This document shows positions 1 to 11,105 of a DNA stretch of 64,000 nt, in pieces. Location: positions 216,214-280,213 of the forward strand of contig JAKAKD010000030.1 in NCBI GenBank assembly GCA_021824635.1, given 5' to 3'. This stretch comes from Bacteroidota bacterium. GTDB taxonomy: Bacteria > Bacteroidota > Ignavibacteria > Ignavibacteriales > Melioribacteraceae. Within the stretch, counting starts at the first letter, position 1. Every line of letters begins with the position of its first letter. The notes beneath the pieces were generated by a model. That model was not told where the DNA came from and did no database searches. It worked only from the letters and a program-made list of their open reading frames with translations. Position numbers and translations under genes: made by a program.

Positions 1-354
1 TTCAACGGATATAGAACATCCGGAATGGTGGATGAAGCGACAGCAAATTATAAACGTTTAACGGAACAAAAAGAATTATTACGCAAAGGAATTACATTAA
101 AGATTCAGTATTTGTATAACAAAATGGTTGCTGCTAAAGAGAGAGAGGCTGCTTCTAAAGAAGCGATGATGTCATCTTCGGAGGATAGAGATTTGGTTGA
201 AAAAGCTTACTTCAGTGATATTATGGAATTGAAAGATCTGATGCAGGCGCAAATCACGGAATCTATTATGAAAGCCCAATATCAACTAATCCGTTATGAA
301 GGGTCGCAATTTGAAGCTGAGCTGCAATTGGTTTTTGCAAACGAAAATCATTGA
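1..354 (+). CDS. TolC-family outer-membrane efflux protein, C-terminal fragment
   Basis: The reading frame is open from the first base, so this is the 3' end of a gene that begins outside the window. About 117 residues are visible. They are mostly long amphipathic helix rich in Lys, Glu and Gln, and end in a short segment (QYQLIRYEGSQFEAEL) of the kind that closes TolC/OEP proteins. TolC proteins form trimeric outer-membrane channels for efflux or type I secretion. The assignment rests on helical character and the tail only. It is followed on the same strand by two periplasmic binding proteins, which may or may not share its transcript. Confidence 0.5.
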   Translation, partial: FNGYRTSGMVDEATANYKRLTEQKELLRKGITLKIQYLYNKMVAAKEREAASKEAMMSSSEDRDLVEKAYFSDIMELKDLMQAQITESIMKAQYQLIRYEGSQFEAELQLVFANENH

Positions 355-526
355 GCCCAAGATTGACAGAAAGAATACTTGTTTTTTCTCATTAGAAAGA
401 ATTGGCGAGAAAAATAGAATTGAACATTATGATAATTTCAAATGTGTTTTCAGCAACAGAAAACAATTTTATTTAAGAATAAATGCTGTAAAACGATTTT
501 TAGGAAAGAACGAAAAACATAATTGC

Positions 527-1468
527 TTGGATAAAGTGAAAATAATATTTCTAAAATTGTTATTGATCTTCCTTTCGTTTACACTCGTAAATACTTTTGC
601 TAATAGTAAAAACGGTGATGGAGAACAAAAGGATAAGAACGTAACTCAGGTTAAATTGGGTTATAGCAATCTTGCATTTCAAGATACAAAACCGCAAGAT
701 GCTAATGCCGCTATATATGTTTGGGCTGAAACATTAAAAAGAACTCTATATGCTGACCTTAACATGAAACTCGATCTTACCGCCTCAATCTATTATTCTT
801 TAGATGAGCTCAAAGCCGCTCTGAATAAAAACGAGCTCGATATACTGGTACTCACTTCACAGCAATATTTTGATTTGAAAGAGAAATATAACCTTATACC
901 GTCATTAGCCGGAATAATTGATGATTCTCCCTTTTTAGAGTATGTTCTTATAACACGTAAAGATTCTAATTTTGATAATATCTCAGATTTACGAAAAAAA
1001 ACCCTTGCACAACCGAAAGAAAAATTTCATCCTCTTATTGATATCTGGTTGGATAGTTTACTAAAGCGAAAAAAGGGAGAGACCAAAAAGACTTTCTTTA
1101 AGACAACTAGAATCGAGGAGAGAGAGCCAAACGCGGTTTATTCTGTATTTTTTAAGAAAGCCGATTGTGCAATAATTCAAAAAAGTGTGTTTAATACACT
1201 TTGCACACTAAATCCTCAATTTAATTCTTCTCTAAAAATTATGGCTACATCACCCGAATTACTAAATATTGTTACTGTCTATAGAAAAAACAGCGGGGAA
1301 AAAGTATTGGATGTATTACATAGTTTAGGTGCAAATATTCAAAAAACTCCCGAAGGGCAAAATATTATTAAGCTGTTCAAAATAAAGAGATTGGTAGAAA
1401 TTACGGACAAAGACCTGACTGCTACAAAAAAGTTGATTGATGAATACAATAGATCTAATAAGAAGTAA
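527..1468 (+). CDS. PhnD-like periplasmic phosphate/phosphonate-type binding protein (copy 1)
   Basis: A secreted solute-binding protein of the PhnD-like family (PF12974 type). A hydrophobic signal segment (KIIFLKLLLIFLSFTLVNTFA) is followed by LGYSNLAFQDTKPQDANAA, a family-like first strand, then by the VDILVLTSQQYFDLKEKY-like region and REPNAVYSVFFKKADCAI. The frame stays open upstream to about 296, but the family begins at the signal peptide, so a TTG at 527 or GTG at 536 is the likely start; neither has a strong Shine-Dalgarno sequence. The next gene is a close paralogue. No permease or ATPase lies nearby and a histidine kinase follows, so a sensory role is more likely than transport (inference). 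Confidence 0.75.
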   Translation: MDKVKIIFLKLLLIFLSFTLVNTFANSKNGDGEQKDKNVTQVKLGYSNLAFQDTKPQDANAAIYVWAETLKRTLYADLNMKLDLTASIYYSLDELKAALNKNELDILVLTSQQYFDLKEKYNLIPSLAGIIDDSPFLEYVLITRKDSNFDNISDLRKKTLAQPKEKFHPLIDIWLDSLLKRKKGETKKTFFKTTRIEEREPNAVYSVFFKKADCAIIQKSVFNTLCTLNPQFNSSLKIMATSPELLNIVTVYRKNSGEKVLDVLHSLGANIQKTPEGQNIIKLFKIKRLVEITDKDLTATKKLIDEYNRSNKK

Positions 1469-1547
1469 CCTAATGGAATTGTTTAATTTATATTCAAGAA
1501 AGAGCCAATGGTAATAACTTTTATTAAAACGATTTTACTGTAAAAAA

Positions 1548-2483
1548 ATGAAAACTCTTTTTCATAAAATATCGCTTATGGTGTTTGTTACTATCTTCAT
1601 GAATTATTTTTTGTTTGCCCAGGGGAAAGAAGAGAATCAACAAACGGCAACACAAATAAGATTAGGTTACAGCACAATAATTTTTCAGGATTCTAAACCC
1701 GAGGATGCTAACGCCGCTATTGTTGTCTGGGCAAAAGTATTGCAAAAAAACCTTTTGTTAGAGTACAATAAAAAGACAGAATTCATTCCTCATCTTTATA
1801 CTTCAATTGAAGCAATACAAGACGCTTTACAAAAGAAAGAAGTTGATATTTTAGGTATTACGTTTCCGGATTATTATGCATTAAAAGAAAAATTCCATCT
1901 TGTTCCTGCTTTTGCCGGTCTTATAGATGAAAATATTTATTCGCAATACGTTTTATTGACACATAATGATTCCGGACTTGATAATCTCGCAAATCTTTCA
2001 CAAAAAACATTAGCGCAGCCAATTCCAAAACAAAATCCTTTTATTGATATATGGTTAAGCAATCTTTTATCCTCGCAGAAAAAAACAACCAAAGAATTAT
2101 TCTTCAGCAAAGTAAGTATTGAAGATAGAGAACCTAACGCAATCTATTCGGTATTTTTTAAAAAATCCGATTGCGCAATTGTACTGAAAAAAACATTCGA
2201 TGTAATCTGCATGCTTAATCCCCAGATTAAAAAATCGGTAAAAGTTATTGAGACTTCCCCTAATTTAGTTCTCTCTTTTGCGGTCTATAGACAGGGAACG
2301 GAGCCGAGCAGAGTTAAATTATTTATTGACGTTGCTAAAGGTACCCACCTTACATCGGATGGCAATAATATCCTAAAAGTTTTTAGAATAAAGAAACTCA
2401 TTGAAATTTCCGAGAAAGATCTAGAAAGCACCAAACAGATGATGGATTTATACTATAAAAACCGTAACAAAAGGAAGAAATAG
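1548..2483 (+). CDS. PhnD-like periplasmic binding protein (copy 2)
   Basis: A paralogue of the preceding protein, colinear along its whole length. Shared blocks include [49 protein letters not shown] and a C-terminal [20 protein letters not shown]. It starts with ATG and a clear signal peptide (about 25 residues, ending FLFAQ). It lies 79 bases after copy 1 and about 30 bases before a sensor kinase on the same strand, which suggests one transcription unit. PhnD-like proteins bind phosphate, phosphite or phosphonates in ABC systems, but many members have unknown ligands, so the ligand is not assigned. A tandem pair could give two ligand specificities to one kinase. Confidence 0.78.
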   Translation: MKTLFHKISLMVFVTIFMNYFLFAQGKEENQQTATQIRLGYSTIIFQDSKPEDANAAIVVWAKVLQKNLLLEYNKKTEFIPHLYTSIEAIQDALQKKEVDILGITFPDYYALKEKFHLVPAFAGLIDENIYSQYVLLTHNDSGLDNLANLSQKTLAQPIPKQNPFIDIWLSNLLSSQKKTTKELFFSKVSIEDREPNAIYSVFFKKSDCAIVLKKTFDVICMLNPQIKKSVKVIETSPNLVLSFAVYRQGTEPSRVKLFIDVAKGTHLTSDGNNILKVFRIKKLIEISEKDLESTKQMMDLYYKNRNKRKK

Positions 2484-2512
2484 TTCAACAATTATTGCGT
2501 AGAATCAGAACC

Positions 2513-4543
2513 ATGATAAAACATTCAAAGAAAATATATGCATTCTTAAAAGAACAGAAGATTGTCTGGAGGACGACACTTTGGGTGTGGGCGCTTATAA
2601 TTCTTACAGTGTTTGCATTTGTTTTTTATACAATCCCCTTTCAAGAAAATTTGGTACTCGAAAGAATGAATAGCGAAGCAGAAGATATGGCTTCCTCTAT
2701 ACTTCACGCGAATGAATCTGCACTTATCACAGAAGATTATGGATCGGTTGTTGACCATTGTTTACAACTTGTAAGCAGCAGTAAATCAATTTTGTATGTT
2801 GTAGTAACAAGAAACGACGGCTATTCTTTAGTCCATACAAAAGATAATTGGAGAGAAACAAAATACAACGGATTCTGGCTTCCGACCAATTCCGATAATA
2901 AAGGTCAAATAATTTTCAGTAGTCTGGTAGATAAAAAAGTTTTTCATAAATCATTCAAAGTGGAGTTCTCAGGTGTTTCTTGGGGATGGATTCATATCGG
3001 GCTTTCTCTGGATAATTACGATAAGAGTTTAAGCAGTATTAAAAAAAGTACTGCTCTGTTAACAATTTTTGTTGCCGTTCTAGGATTTATAATTTCATTG
3101 TTGTTTGCACAAAAGCTAACTAAGCCAATCAGAATTTTAGATCAGGCTACAAAAAAAATAACTGAAGGAGACCTCTCGGTAAAAGCCAACATTCAAACCG
3201 GAGACGAATTACAGAGTTTGGCAATTTCTTTTAATAAGATGACCGATGCCTTGAGAATTTCAAAGGAAGAACTTGAATTAAGGGTACAGGAGAGAACCGC
3301 AGCTTTAGGTGAATCTAACCAAATAATGGTACATGAAATTTCTCAGCGAAAAAAGATGGAAGATTCTTTACAGCGATACGCATTTAAGCTTGAGGGATTA
3401 CAGGATATTTACAGAGGTATTATAACCGCAAAATCAACTAAAGAAATTGCCTTTGAAACAATCACAAAATTACAGACACAAATTGGGGATTTTACAGAGG
3501 CAAGTTTGAACTTGTTTGATTTTGCTAAAAAAACTGCCGTTGTTCATCAATTTAGACAAAGCGGGAGTACAATAACCCATGAGACTGTTGAAGTTTCAAT
3601 CCCGGAATTCTCAATAGAAGATTTGCATCAGCCCGATTTGATCATATGTAATAATATAGAAGAGAAGGAAAATCTTCATGAAAGAGAAAGCGAACTTTTG
3701 TATTCGGGCATCAAATCATATCTCCGTTCAACTCTAAATTTTCAAGGTGAGCTAATTGGCGAATTAGTTTTCAGATCTAAAAATTGTGGTCAATTTTCTA
3801 ACGAAGATGGTTCAGTAGTACGCGAAATTTCGAATCAGCTTGCTGTTGCAATTGCCCAATCAAAACTTCAAGATAATCTCAAAATTCACGCTCAAAATCT
3901 TCAATCTTCTCTGGAAGAAAAAGATACTTTGTTAAAAGAAATACATCATAGAGTAAAAAATAATCTTCAAATCATTTCAAGTCTCTTATTTCTACAATCA
4001 TGTAAAATTAAGGATGAAGAGAACCTTTACATATTCCAAGAAAGTCAAAACAGAATCAAATCAATGGCATTAGTTCACGAAAAGCTCTATCAATCGAAAG
4101 AACTATCCCGCATTAATTTCCGCGAGTATATTTATAATCTTTCTGAGTTTATTTATCAGACATATAAAAATCAAAGTGCCGATATTGAATTCGAGTATAA
4201 GCTAGACGATATTTTCATGCCAATAGATGATGCAGTTCCGCTAGGATTAATATTAAACGAATTATTGACTAACTCGGTAAAATATGCCTTCCGTGATTTT
4301 AATTCCGAAAACAAAAAGAAAAAAATTATTGAAATAAAGTTAAAAAAAGAGTCAGGTCAGCTATTGTTCGAAGTATCCGATAATGGGGTTGGTTTACCAA
4401 AAGATTTTGACATACAGAAAAGTGAATCTTTAGGATTGAAACTGGTAAGCAACTTAGCACAACAGGTACAAGGTGAACTAAAAATTCGCACGGATTTGGG
4501 AACTGCGTTTACAATTCTTTTAAAGAATAATTACGGGGGATAA
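2513..4543 (+). CDS. Membrane histidine kinase with HAMP, GAF and HisKA_2 domains
   Basis: Two transmembrane segments (about residues 20-42 and 180-203) enclose a periplasmic sensor region of about 135 residues. A HAMP linker follows ([20 protein letters not shown]), then a coiled coil, a GAF-like domain (about 295-440) and a HisKA_2-type dimerisation box [18 protein letters not shown] with the phospho-acceptor at His478/479. The end is an HATPase domain ([15 protein letters not shown], then SDNGVGLP). The ATG at 2513 is preferred over a TTG at 2495. The HisKA_2 type commonly pairs with stand-alone receivers, and one lies 4 bases downstream. With two binding proteins just upstream, the periplasmic domain may read a binding protein's ligand state (inference). 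Confidence 0.88.
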   Translation: MIKHSKKIYAFLKEQKIVWRTTLWVWALIILTVFAFVFYTIPFQENLVLERMNSEAEDMASSILHANESALITEDYGSVVDHCLQLVSSSKSILYVVVTRNDGYSLVHTKDNWRETKYNGFWLPTNSDNKGQIIFSSLVDKKVFHKSFKVEFSGVSWGWIHIGLSLDNYDKSLSSIKKSTALLTIFVAVLGFIISLLFAQKLTKPIRILDQATKKITEGDLSVKANIQTGDELQSLAISFNKMTDALRISKEELELRVQERTAALGESNQIMVHEISQRKKMEDSLQRYAFKLEGLQDIYRGIITAKSTKEIAFETITKLQTQIGDFTEASLNLFDFAKKTAVVHQFRQSGSTITHETVEVSIPEFSIEDLHQPDLIICNNIEEKENLHERESELLYSGIKSYLRSTLNFQGELIGELVFRSKNCGQFSNEDGSVVREISNQLAVAIAQSKLQDNLKIHAQNLQSSLEEKDTLLKEIHHRVKNNLQIISSLLFLQSCKIKDEENLYIFQESQNRIKSMALVHEKLYQSKELSRINFREYIYNLSEFIYQTYKNQSADIEFEYKLDDIFMPIDDAVPLGLILNELLTNSVKYAFRDFNSENKKKKIIEIKLKKESGQLLFEVSDNGVGLPKDFDIQKSESLGLKLVSNLAQQVQGELKIRTDLGTAFTILLKNNYGG

Positions 4544-4547
4544 ACTT

Positions 4548-4967
4548 ATGGATAAAGCAAGAAAGAAAATTTTAATAGTAGAAGATGAAGTAATTGTTGC
4601 AATGGAAATTGAGATGCATCTTCAGATGAATAATTTTATTGTTGTAGGGAAATGCCAATCATCGGGAAAGGCAATTGAAGTTTCTTTGGAGAAAAAACCA
4701 GATTTAATTATGATGGATATTAATATTCAAGGAGAACATGACGGCGTTCAAACATCTAAAATAATTTTAGATTCTTACAAACCATCAATTTTATTTTTAT
4801 CGGCATACAACGATGCAAACACAATAGAAAGGACTAAACAGATCCCCGATTCAAAATTACTTTCAAAACCATTTTCAGTTCGTGATTTGATAACTGCAAT
4901 TAACAGTTTTTTCCCCGATGCATCTAGTCTGGATAATTTACAAGTAAAAGTTCTAAGACAAGAATAG
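4548..4967 (+). CDS. Stand-alone receiver-domain response regulator
   Basis: A CheY-like receiver of 139 residues with no DNA-binding domain. The acidic pocket is VEDE (residues 11-14), the phospho-acceptor is Asp57 in LIMMDINI, the switch Ser85 is in LFLSAY and the conserved Lys107 is in LSKPFS. The GEHDG loop after the Asp is typical of receivers partnered with HisKA_2 or HWE kinases. It starts 4 bases after the kinase stop, so it is almost certainly the kinase's cognate regulator. The output must go through another protein, since no effector domain is present. Its 3' end overlaps the convergent EamA transporter gene by 15 bases. Confidence 0.9.
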   Translation: MDKARKKILIVEDEVIVAMEIEMHLQMNNFIVVGKCQSSGKAIEVSLEKKPDLIMMDINIQGEHDGVQTSKIILDSYKPSILFLSAYNDANTIERTKQIPDSKLLSKPFSVRDLITAINSFFPDASSLDNLQVKVLRQE

Positions 4968-5843
4968 AATTGCAATTCCACCCACAGCTACTACCGCACC
5001 AAAAATTGAGACCCAAGACAATTTTTCTTTGTAGTAATATCTAACTAACGGCAGCATAATAATAGGCACAGTAGCCATAAGCGTAGAAGCAATTCCGACT
5101 TTGGAATGCGATATTGAAATCATGCTGAATGTTATTCCAAGAAAAGGACCAATTATGGAACCGATTGCGGTGAAGAGAAGTGCTTTTTTGTCTTTCATAA
5201 ATACTTGAACAGGATTTTTATACCGCCTTGTTAGTAATGCAAGCGGATAAATTATTATTACTGCGGAGGCAATACGGACAAAACTTGCAAGAAAGCTGCT
5301 AATCTCACCCTCATTGAATGCATGTTTAGCAAAGATCAATCCGACTGCCTGACCTGTAGCTCCGACCAACGCATAAAAAATTCCTGTATAATCAATTTTG
5401 TAGTTTGAAGAAGGTTTCTCTTCCCTCTTAAAAACCACTGCCGCAATACCGGAAACAGTTATAACAATTCCAGCTATTCCGTAAAAAGATAAGCGTTCAC
5501 CAAGAAAAAAGAATGCGAGCAATGCAGAAATCGGAGGAACCGCAGCCATAATCAGCATACTAATTCTTGCGCCAATACTTCTATATGCTTTGAACAAAAA
5601 AGTATCTCCAACCACTAAGCCCGCAAAACCGCTAATTACTAAATTCCATACCTGATGAATTGACAGATCAATTTTTACATTTATTATCAACAAAGTTATA
5701 GAGAGATAAAGAAGCGCCATGAACATTCGTGTTACATTAACATAGATTGGTCCAACCCTTATCGAAGCTTCCGTAAAAGCAATGGACGTGCCCGACCATA
5801 AAAACGCGGTTATTAATGCAGCTATTTCTCCAAGTGGAAGCAT
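4953..5843 (-). CDS. EamA/DMT-family membrane transporter
   Basis: A drug/metabolite transporter superfamily protein of 296 residues with about ten predicted membrane helices arranged as two EamA repeats. The first begins GEIAALITAFLWSGTS and the second at about residue 155 (IFYALVGATGQAVGLIFAK). Such proteins export or import small metabolites, and the substrate cannot be read from sequence. The ATG at 5843 has an AAAGG ribosome site. The gene lies downstream of the two GT9 genes on the same strand with a 79-base gap and converges on the response regulator. A second EamA protein occurs at 45129-46082 but is not adjacent. Confidence 0.85.
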   Translation of the reverse strand: MLPLGEIAALITAFLWSGTSIAFTEASIRVGPIYVNVTRMFMALLYLSITLLIINVKIDLSIHQVWNLVISGFAGLVVGDTFLFKAYRSIGARISMLIMAAVPPISALLAFFFLGERLSFYGIAGIVITVSGIAAVVFKREEKPSSNYKIDYTGIFYALVGATGQAVGLIFAKHAFNEGEISSFLASFVRIASAVIIIYPLALLTRRYKNPVQVFMKDKKALLFTAIGSIIGPFLGITFSMISISHSKVGIASTLMATVPIIMLPLVRYYYKEKLSWVSIFGAVVAVGGIAILFLS

Positions 5844-5922
5844 ATTACCTTTTAATGGATGTTGAACATTTCAGAAAGAGTTTTGTAGAAGTTGTGAATT
5901 TGAGATTCCTTAAAATTGATGA

Positions 5923-6957
5923 TCATAGTTTTCCAAACTCGTTCCACTTCTCTTTTACTACATTCACAACACTTTGAACAGAAATATCATCCAGCGCTTT
6001 TCGCTCATCTTCATCGGTATAATGTTCAAGCACAAGTGGCGATTTAATTGTCCGATGTATTTTTCCTACCGGCGACCAATCCAGCGGATCTGTTGAACCT
6101 AACAAAGCAATTATAGGAGTTCTGACTGCATTTGCAACATTCATTGGACCGGTACAAACTGAGATGTACAATTTGCAATGAGCAATCATTGCCGCAAGTT
6201 CTGCAATTGATTTTGTCTTTGGTGAAAGAATTGCATCGGCACCGATTGATTCCACAATACCTTTTGCAAGATTTAACTCATTGGCTCCCCATGTAACTAA
6301 AACTTTAACCCCTAATTCAGAAATCATTTTTTTTGACAACTCGACATATCTTTCCGGCAGCCACGCTCGGCTAGCTTTACTTGCACCGGGATGAATACAT
6401 ATTGTATTTTCCTTTAGAAGCGAACGGCTTAGAAAAAAAACATCTGCAAATTTTTTATCTTCATCGGAAATAAAAATTACTGGATTGGAGTCATTCACTT
6501 TGATGCCGAAACTTCTCACAATGTCTAAATTCCGGTCAACTTCCTGGTAGCGTCCTTCCGGATGCATAATGTGGTCTGTATAACAAAAGGAAAAATATTT
6601 TTGATTATAACCAATTCGTTTCTTTCCTCCACTAAGGTAGGTTAGAACGCTTGCCCGTTCGGATTTCCATTTCAGGTTGAAGACCAGATCGAACTTTCTT
6701 TTTCTTAATTCTCTTATCATTCTTAACTGATTAAAAAATGATTCATTAACGTGCCGTCCGCTTCTGTTAAGAAAAATATATTCATTAATAATATATCCTT
6801 CAGGTAAAAGTTCTTTCATTATCGAATTGGAAAGCATTGTAATCTTAGCATTGGGATAATTATCGCGCACAGCTTTGATTGCAGAGGTTGCCATTATTAA
6901 ATCGCCAAGCGCGCCCCATTTAATAATAAGAATATTTTCAGCGGGTACTAATTTCAT
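5923..6957 (-). CDS. Glycosyltransferase family 9 (heptosyltransferase-like)
   Basis: A GT-B glycosyltransferase of the ADP-heptose:LPS heptosyltransferase family (344 residues). The N-terminus ILIIKWGALGDLIMATSA carries the family GDxxxxxP/T-like loop. The C-terminal nucleotide-sugar domain shows ICIHPGASKASRAWLPERY and the VCTGPMNVANAVRTPIIAL signature. Family members add heptose to lipopolysaccharide inner core on the cytoplasmic face of the inner membrane. The gene overlaps the preceding GT9 gene by 4 bases (ATGA), so the pair is translationally coupled. Two neighbouring GT9 genes would fit successive core additions, but the acceptor is not determined. Confidence 0.86.
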   Translation of the reverse strand: MKLVPAENILIIKWGALGDLIMATSAIKAVRDNYPNAKITMLSNSIMKELLPEGYIINEYIFLNRSGRHVNESFFNQLRMIRELRKRKFDLVFNLKWKSERASVLTYLSGGKKRIGYNQKYFSFCYTDHIMHPEGRYQEVDRNLDIVRSFGIKVNDSNPVIFISDEDKKFADVFFLSRSLLKENTICIHPGASKASRAWLPERYVELSKKMISELGVKVLVTWGANELNLAKGIVESIGADAILSPKTKSIAELAAMIAHCKLYISVCTGPMNVANAVRTPIIALLGSTDPLDWSPVGKIHRTIKSPLVLEHYTDEDERKALDDISVQSVVNVVKEKWNEFGKL

Positions 6958-8000
6958 CTTTTCATAACTTCTTTTACTTTATCAAAGACTTCATCAACAT
7001 TAATAGAGCCAAGAAATGGCATCTCTTTTTCCGGGAAAAATCTTTTTCCTATTAGAACAAAATGGCTGTCAGTGTCATCATAAAAATTCCAGCATTTTAG
7101 ATTATCATCCGGCATTAAAGCAATTACCGGTGTTTTGAGAGCGACTGATAGATGCCGCGTTCCGGTGTCGTTTGAAATAAACAGACTGCATTTCCTAATC
7201 AAAGCGGCGGTTCGGTTCACATCTTTGGATTTATAGACAAATAGATTTTCATTGTTAGCTTTGCTGAAAATTGAATCAACAACTTTTTCTTCATTCGGTC
7301 CGGCAATTAAAATGATTTTTGTTCTGCCAATAAGAACCAACTTTTGAATCAATTCGGCAAATTTTTCAGAAGGCCATATTTTAGTTGGCTCGCTGGCGCC
7401 CGGATGAATTCCAATCACCAGATCGTCTTTGTCTATTTTGTTCTTACTTAGAAATTCTTCAGTCCAGATATTATCTTGTTCATTTACAAAGAATTCTGTT
7501 CTTCCTTTAATTGATTCTTTGGTGTATGCCGATATCAGTTCATTGTAATAATCGAGATAACTGATTGAATCTTCTTCAACATCAACCGACACATTAAACA
7601 GAAAATTAAAAGACTGTTTGCGCGGCGCAACTCTAATCTTAGCCTTGCTGAATAAAGCTAAAAATGCAATTCGGTCTCCGGGGTGCAGCGAGATAACAAC
7701 GTCAAATTTTTCTTTGCGGATTTGTCTTATAAATTTTATCTCAGCGGAAATCCTACTGAATAAATTTTTCTTCTTTACACTAAAATCAAAAGGAATAATC
7801 CGGTTGATATTCGGATTATTCCTTAATGTATCTTCATAACCTTTCCTCGCAATCAGAACAATTTCTGAATCTGGATTTTTTTCTCTTAAGGCTTTTAGTC
7901 CCGGTGTAGAGACAATCAAATCTCCAAGAAATTTTGTATTGATTACAAGAATTTTCACAAATGATTTTTTTTTATAATTTTCTAAAAACTGTTCATACAA
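6954..8000 (-). CDS. Glycosyltransferase family 9 (heptosyltransferase-like)
   Basis: The second GT9 protein of the pair (348 residues). It shows KILVINTKFLGDLIVSTPGL at the N-terminus, GIHPGASEPTKIWPSEKFAEL at the donor domain and ISNDTGTRHLSVALKTPVIAL near the C-terminus, where the DTG..H motif is the family signature. The start is uncertain. A TTG at 8000 gives the longest form, while a GTG at 7958 places the start directly before KILVIN, where family members usually begin; neither has a good ribosome site. It lies 20 bases downstream of the glutamine synthetase gene on the same strand. The likely role is lipopolysaccharide core assembly. Confidence 0.85.
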   Translation of the reverse strand: MYEQFLENYKKKSFVKILVINTKFLGDLIVSTPGLKALREKNPDSEIVLIARKGYEDTLRNNPNINRIIPFDFSVKKKNLFSRISAEIKFIRQIRKEKFDVVISLHPGDRIAFLALFSKAKIRVAPRKQSFNFLFNVSVDVEEDSISYLDYYNELISAYTKESIKGRTEFFVNEQDNIWTEEFLSKNKIDKDDLVIGIHPGASEPTKIWPSEKFAELIQKLVLIGRTKIILIAGPNEEKVVDSIFSKANNENLFVYKSKDVNRTAALIRKCSLFISNDTGTRHLSVALKTPVIALMPDDNLKCWNFYDDTDSHFVLIGKRFFPEKEMPFLGSINVDEVFDKVKEVMKR

Positions 8001-8020
8001 ATCTGAACTTAAAATTAATT

Positions 8021-9403
8021 TTAATGCGTGAAATACATTTTATACTCGAACGGATGCGGCATCGTTCCAATTGCATGTATCTCATCTTCTTTTAGATTAA
8101 CCCACTGCTGAAGTAATTCATCATTAAAAATATTTCCTCTTTTCAAAAAGTCATTATCAGCCTGCAGAGCATCGAGTGCTTCATTTAAATTTCTCGGCAG
8201 AAAATGAATTTTTTCTTTATGTTCTTCATCAAGAAAATTTTTATCGTAAGGACCGAATCCTTCTTTAACCGGATCAATTTTATTTACAACGCCGTCAATT
8301 CCCGCAAGAAGCATGGCGGTTAAACATAGATACGGATTGATAGTTGCGTCAGGCGGACGGTATTCAAAACGTGTTTCATCCGGATTAGAAACATATTTTG
8401 GAATTCTAATAGCCGAAGCTCTATTGCCGCGACCATAAGTCAACGCAACAGGAGCTTCGAAACCGGGCACTAAACGTTTATAAGAATTTGTGCTTGGATT
8501 TGTAAATGCAGAAAGAGCCGGACCATGTTTTAACATTCCGCCGATAAAAAATCTGCCAAGCTCATTCATGTTTCCATATTCACCTTTTTTATAGAAAGCA
8601 TTCTTCCCATTCTTAGTAAGGTAGAGATGTAAATGCAAACCATTGCCGGGCTGTTGATACATCGGCTTAGGCATAAAAGTAAGAGAAAGATCTTTTTGTT
8701 TTGCAAGATTGAACAGAACATACTTTGCAGTTATAATATTATCAGCCGTGGTTAATAGATCGTTGAAATAAGTTTCAATTTCCTGTTGTCCGCGCTCACC
8801 GGTTTCGTGATGATGGTATTTAATTTTTATTCCGAATTTTTGAAGAAGTTTTGATGCCTCGTCCCTGAAATCATCGTATAGATCAAAAGGATTTGCAGCA
8901 TGGTAAGCGCGTTTGTAAAATTCTTCTGCGTGTTCAACACGGTAGTAAGATGTTGCTGTTCTTGTATCGTATTCAACTTTCGAAAAAATATAAAATTCAA
9001 ATTCCGGTCCCCACCATGATTTATCTGCGCCGGTTATTTTTTTTAGAAGAGATTCCGCTTGCTTTGCAAGATATCTTCCGTCCTGAGAAAAGCGCGAATG
9101 TTTTTCATCTGTTAAAACAATGTTGGAATAAAAACTTAAAGTCGGCGCATCACGGAATAGATCAACCACAGCAGTATCTAAATCCGGAATCATTATCATA
9201 TCGCTGTTTTCGACTTTTCGAAAGCCGAAACTTGATCCATCGAATCCTACTCCTTCAGTTGTGAGCTTTGTAATGATATTATCAAAAATCGGAAGCGAGA
9301 TGTGATGAAGTCTTCCCGAAAGATCAATTGATTTTAGATCAATGAATTCAATCTTGTTCTTTTTGATTAACTCGTTAATGGTTTTAACTGTTTGGCGCGG
9401 CAT
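8021..9403 (-). CDS. glnA: Glutamine synthetase, type I
   Basis: Catalyses ATP-dependent amidation of glutamate with ammonium, the main ammonium assimilation step. Seen are the beta-grasp motif GFDGSSFGF near residue 55, the metal-binding GPEFEFYIF, the catalytic His region PGNGLHLHLYL, the RGNRASAIRIP stretch and RFEYRPPDATINPYL. The protein is about 460 residues, the usual length for GSI. The NLYDLP-type adenylylation tyrosine site is absent (NLNEAL at the equivalent position), so control by adenylylation is unlikely. The ATG at 9403 is chosen because TGAGG lies 5-6 bases upstream; a further ATG at 9421 is in frame. A terminator separates it from enolase upstream. Confidence 0.93.
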   Translation of the reverse strand: MPRQTVKTINELIKKNKIEFIDLKSIDLSGRLHHISLPIFDNIITKLTTEGVGFDGSSFGFRKVENSDMIMIPDLDTAVVDLFRDAPTLSFYSNIVLTDEKHSRFSQDGRYLAKQAESLLKKITGADKSWWGPEFEFYIFSKVEYDTRTATSYYRVEHAEEFYKRAYHAANPFDLYDDFRDEASKLLQKFGIKIKYHHHETGERGQQEIETYFNDLLTTADNIITAKYVLFNLAKQKDLSLTFMPKPMYQQPGNGLHLHLYLTKNGKNAFYKKGEYGNMNELGRFFIGGMLKHGPALSAFTNPSTNSYKRLVPGFEAPVALTYGRGNRASAIRIPKYVSNPDETRFEYRPPDATINPYLCLTAMLLAGIDGVVNKIDPVKEGFGPYDKNFLDEEHKEKIHFLPRNLNEALDALQADNDFLKRGNIFNDELLQQWVNLKEDEIHAIGTMPHPFEYKMYFTH

Positions 9404-9447
9404 AAGAACCTCAGTAAGCATAATTTGTTTTGAAGTTTGACTAAGAC

Positions 9448-9475
9448 AAAAAAGCCCCTGCCAAAAGCTGGGGCT
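9448..9475 (-). terminator. Rho-independent terminator downstream of enolase
   Basis: On the minus strand the hairpin AGCCCC (from 9475) / GGGGCT (to 9453) with an 11-base loop runs straight into six T residues (9453-9448). It lies 22 bases past the enolase stop and ends that transcript before the glutamine synthetase start, so the two genes are separate units. Confidence 0.8.
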
Positions 9476-9497
9476 CTTTCATTTAATTTTTTCCCAG

Positions 9498-10835
<1,338 letters not shown>

Positions 10836-11003
10836 TTATTAAAAAAGACACGCAAATTCAATTTAACATTTCTTACGCAGTTCTAGTGATAAAATCGCGC
10901 TAATTTTTTATTCTATAAGGCAATGGTTATATTTCTAACTGAAAATTATGCTTTGCTTTATAATTAATTCTATTCAGCATAAAATTATTATATAGAAATA
11001 GCT

Positions 11004-11077
11004 GCCCCCGTAGCTCAGAAGGATAGAGCAGCAGTTTCCTAAACTGTTGGTCGGAGGTTCGATTCCTCTCGGGGGTA
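11004..11077 (+). tRNA. tRNA-Arg (anticodon CCT)
   Basis: Cloverleaf of 74 bases. The acceptor stem GCCCCCG pairs with CGGGGGT (one terminal G-T). The D arm contains the TAGCTCAGAAGGATAGAGCA pattern. The anticodon stem GCAGT/ACTGT encloses the loop TTCCTAA, so the anticodon is CCT (codon AGG). The T arm is GGAGG-TTCGATT-CCTCT. The discriminator is A and CCA is not encoded. Confidence 0.95.
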
Positions 11078-11105
11078 CAAGCGTTATTTAATTTACGAGG
11101 CAAAA

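Noticed and set aside
296..526. N-terminal extension of the first binding protein, or a fusion or frameshift with the TolC-like gene
   Set aside because: No ribosome site; the family begins at the signal peptide near 527, and both frames end normally.
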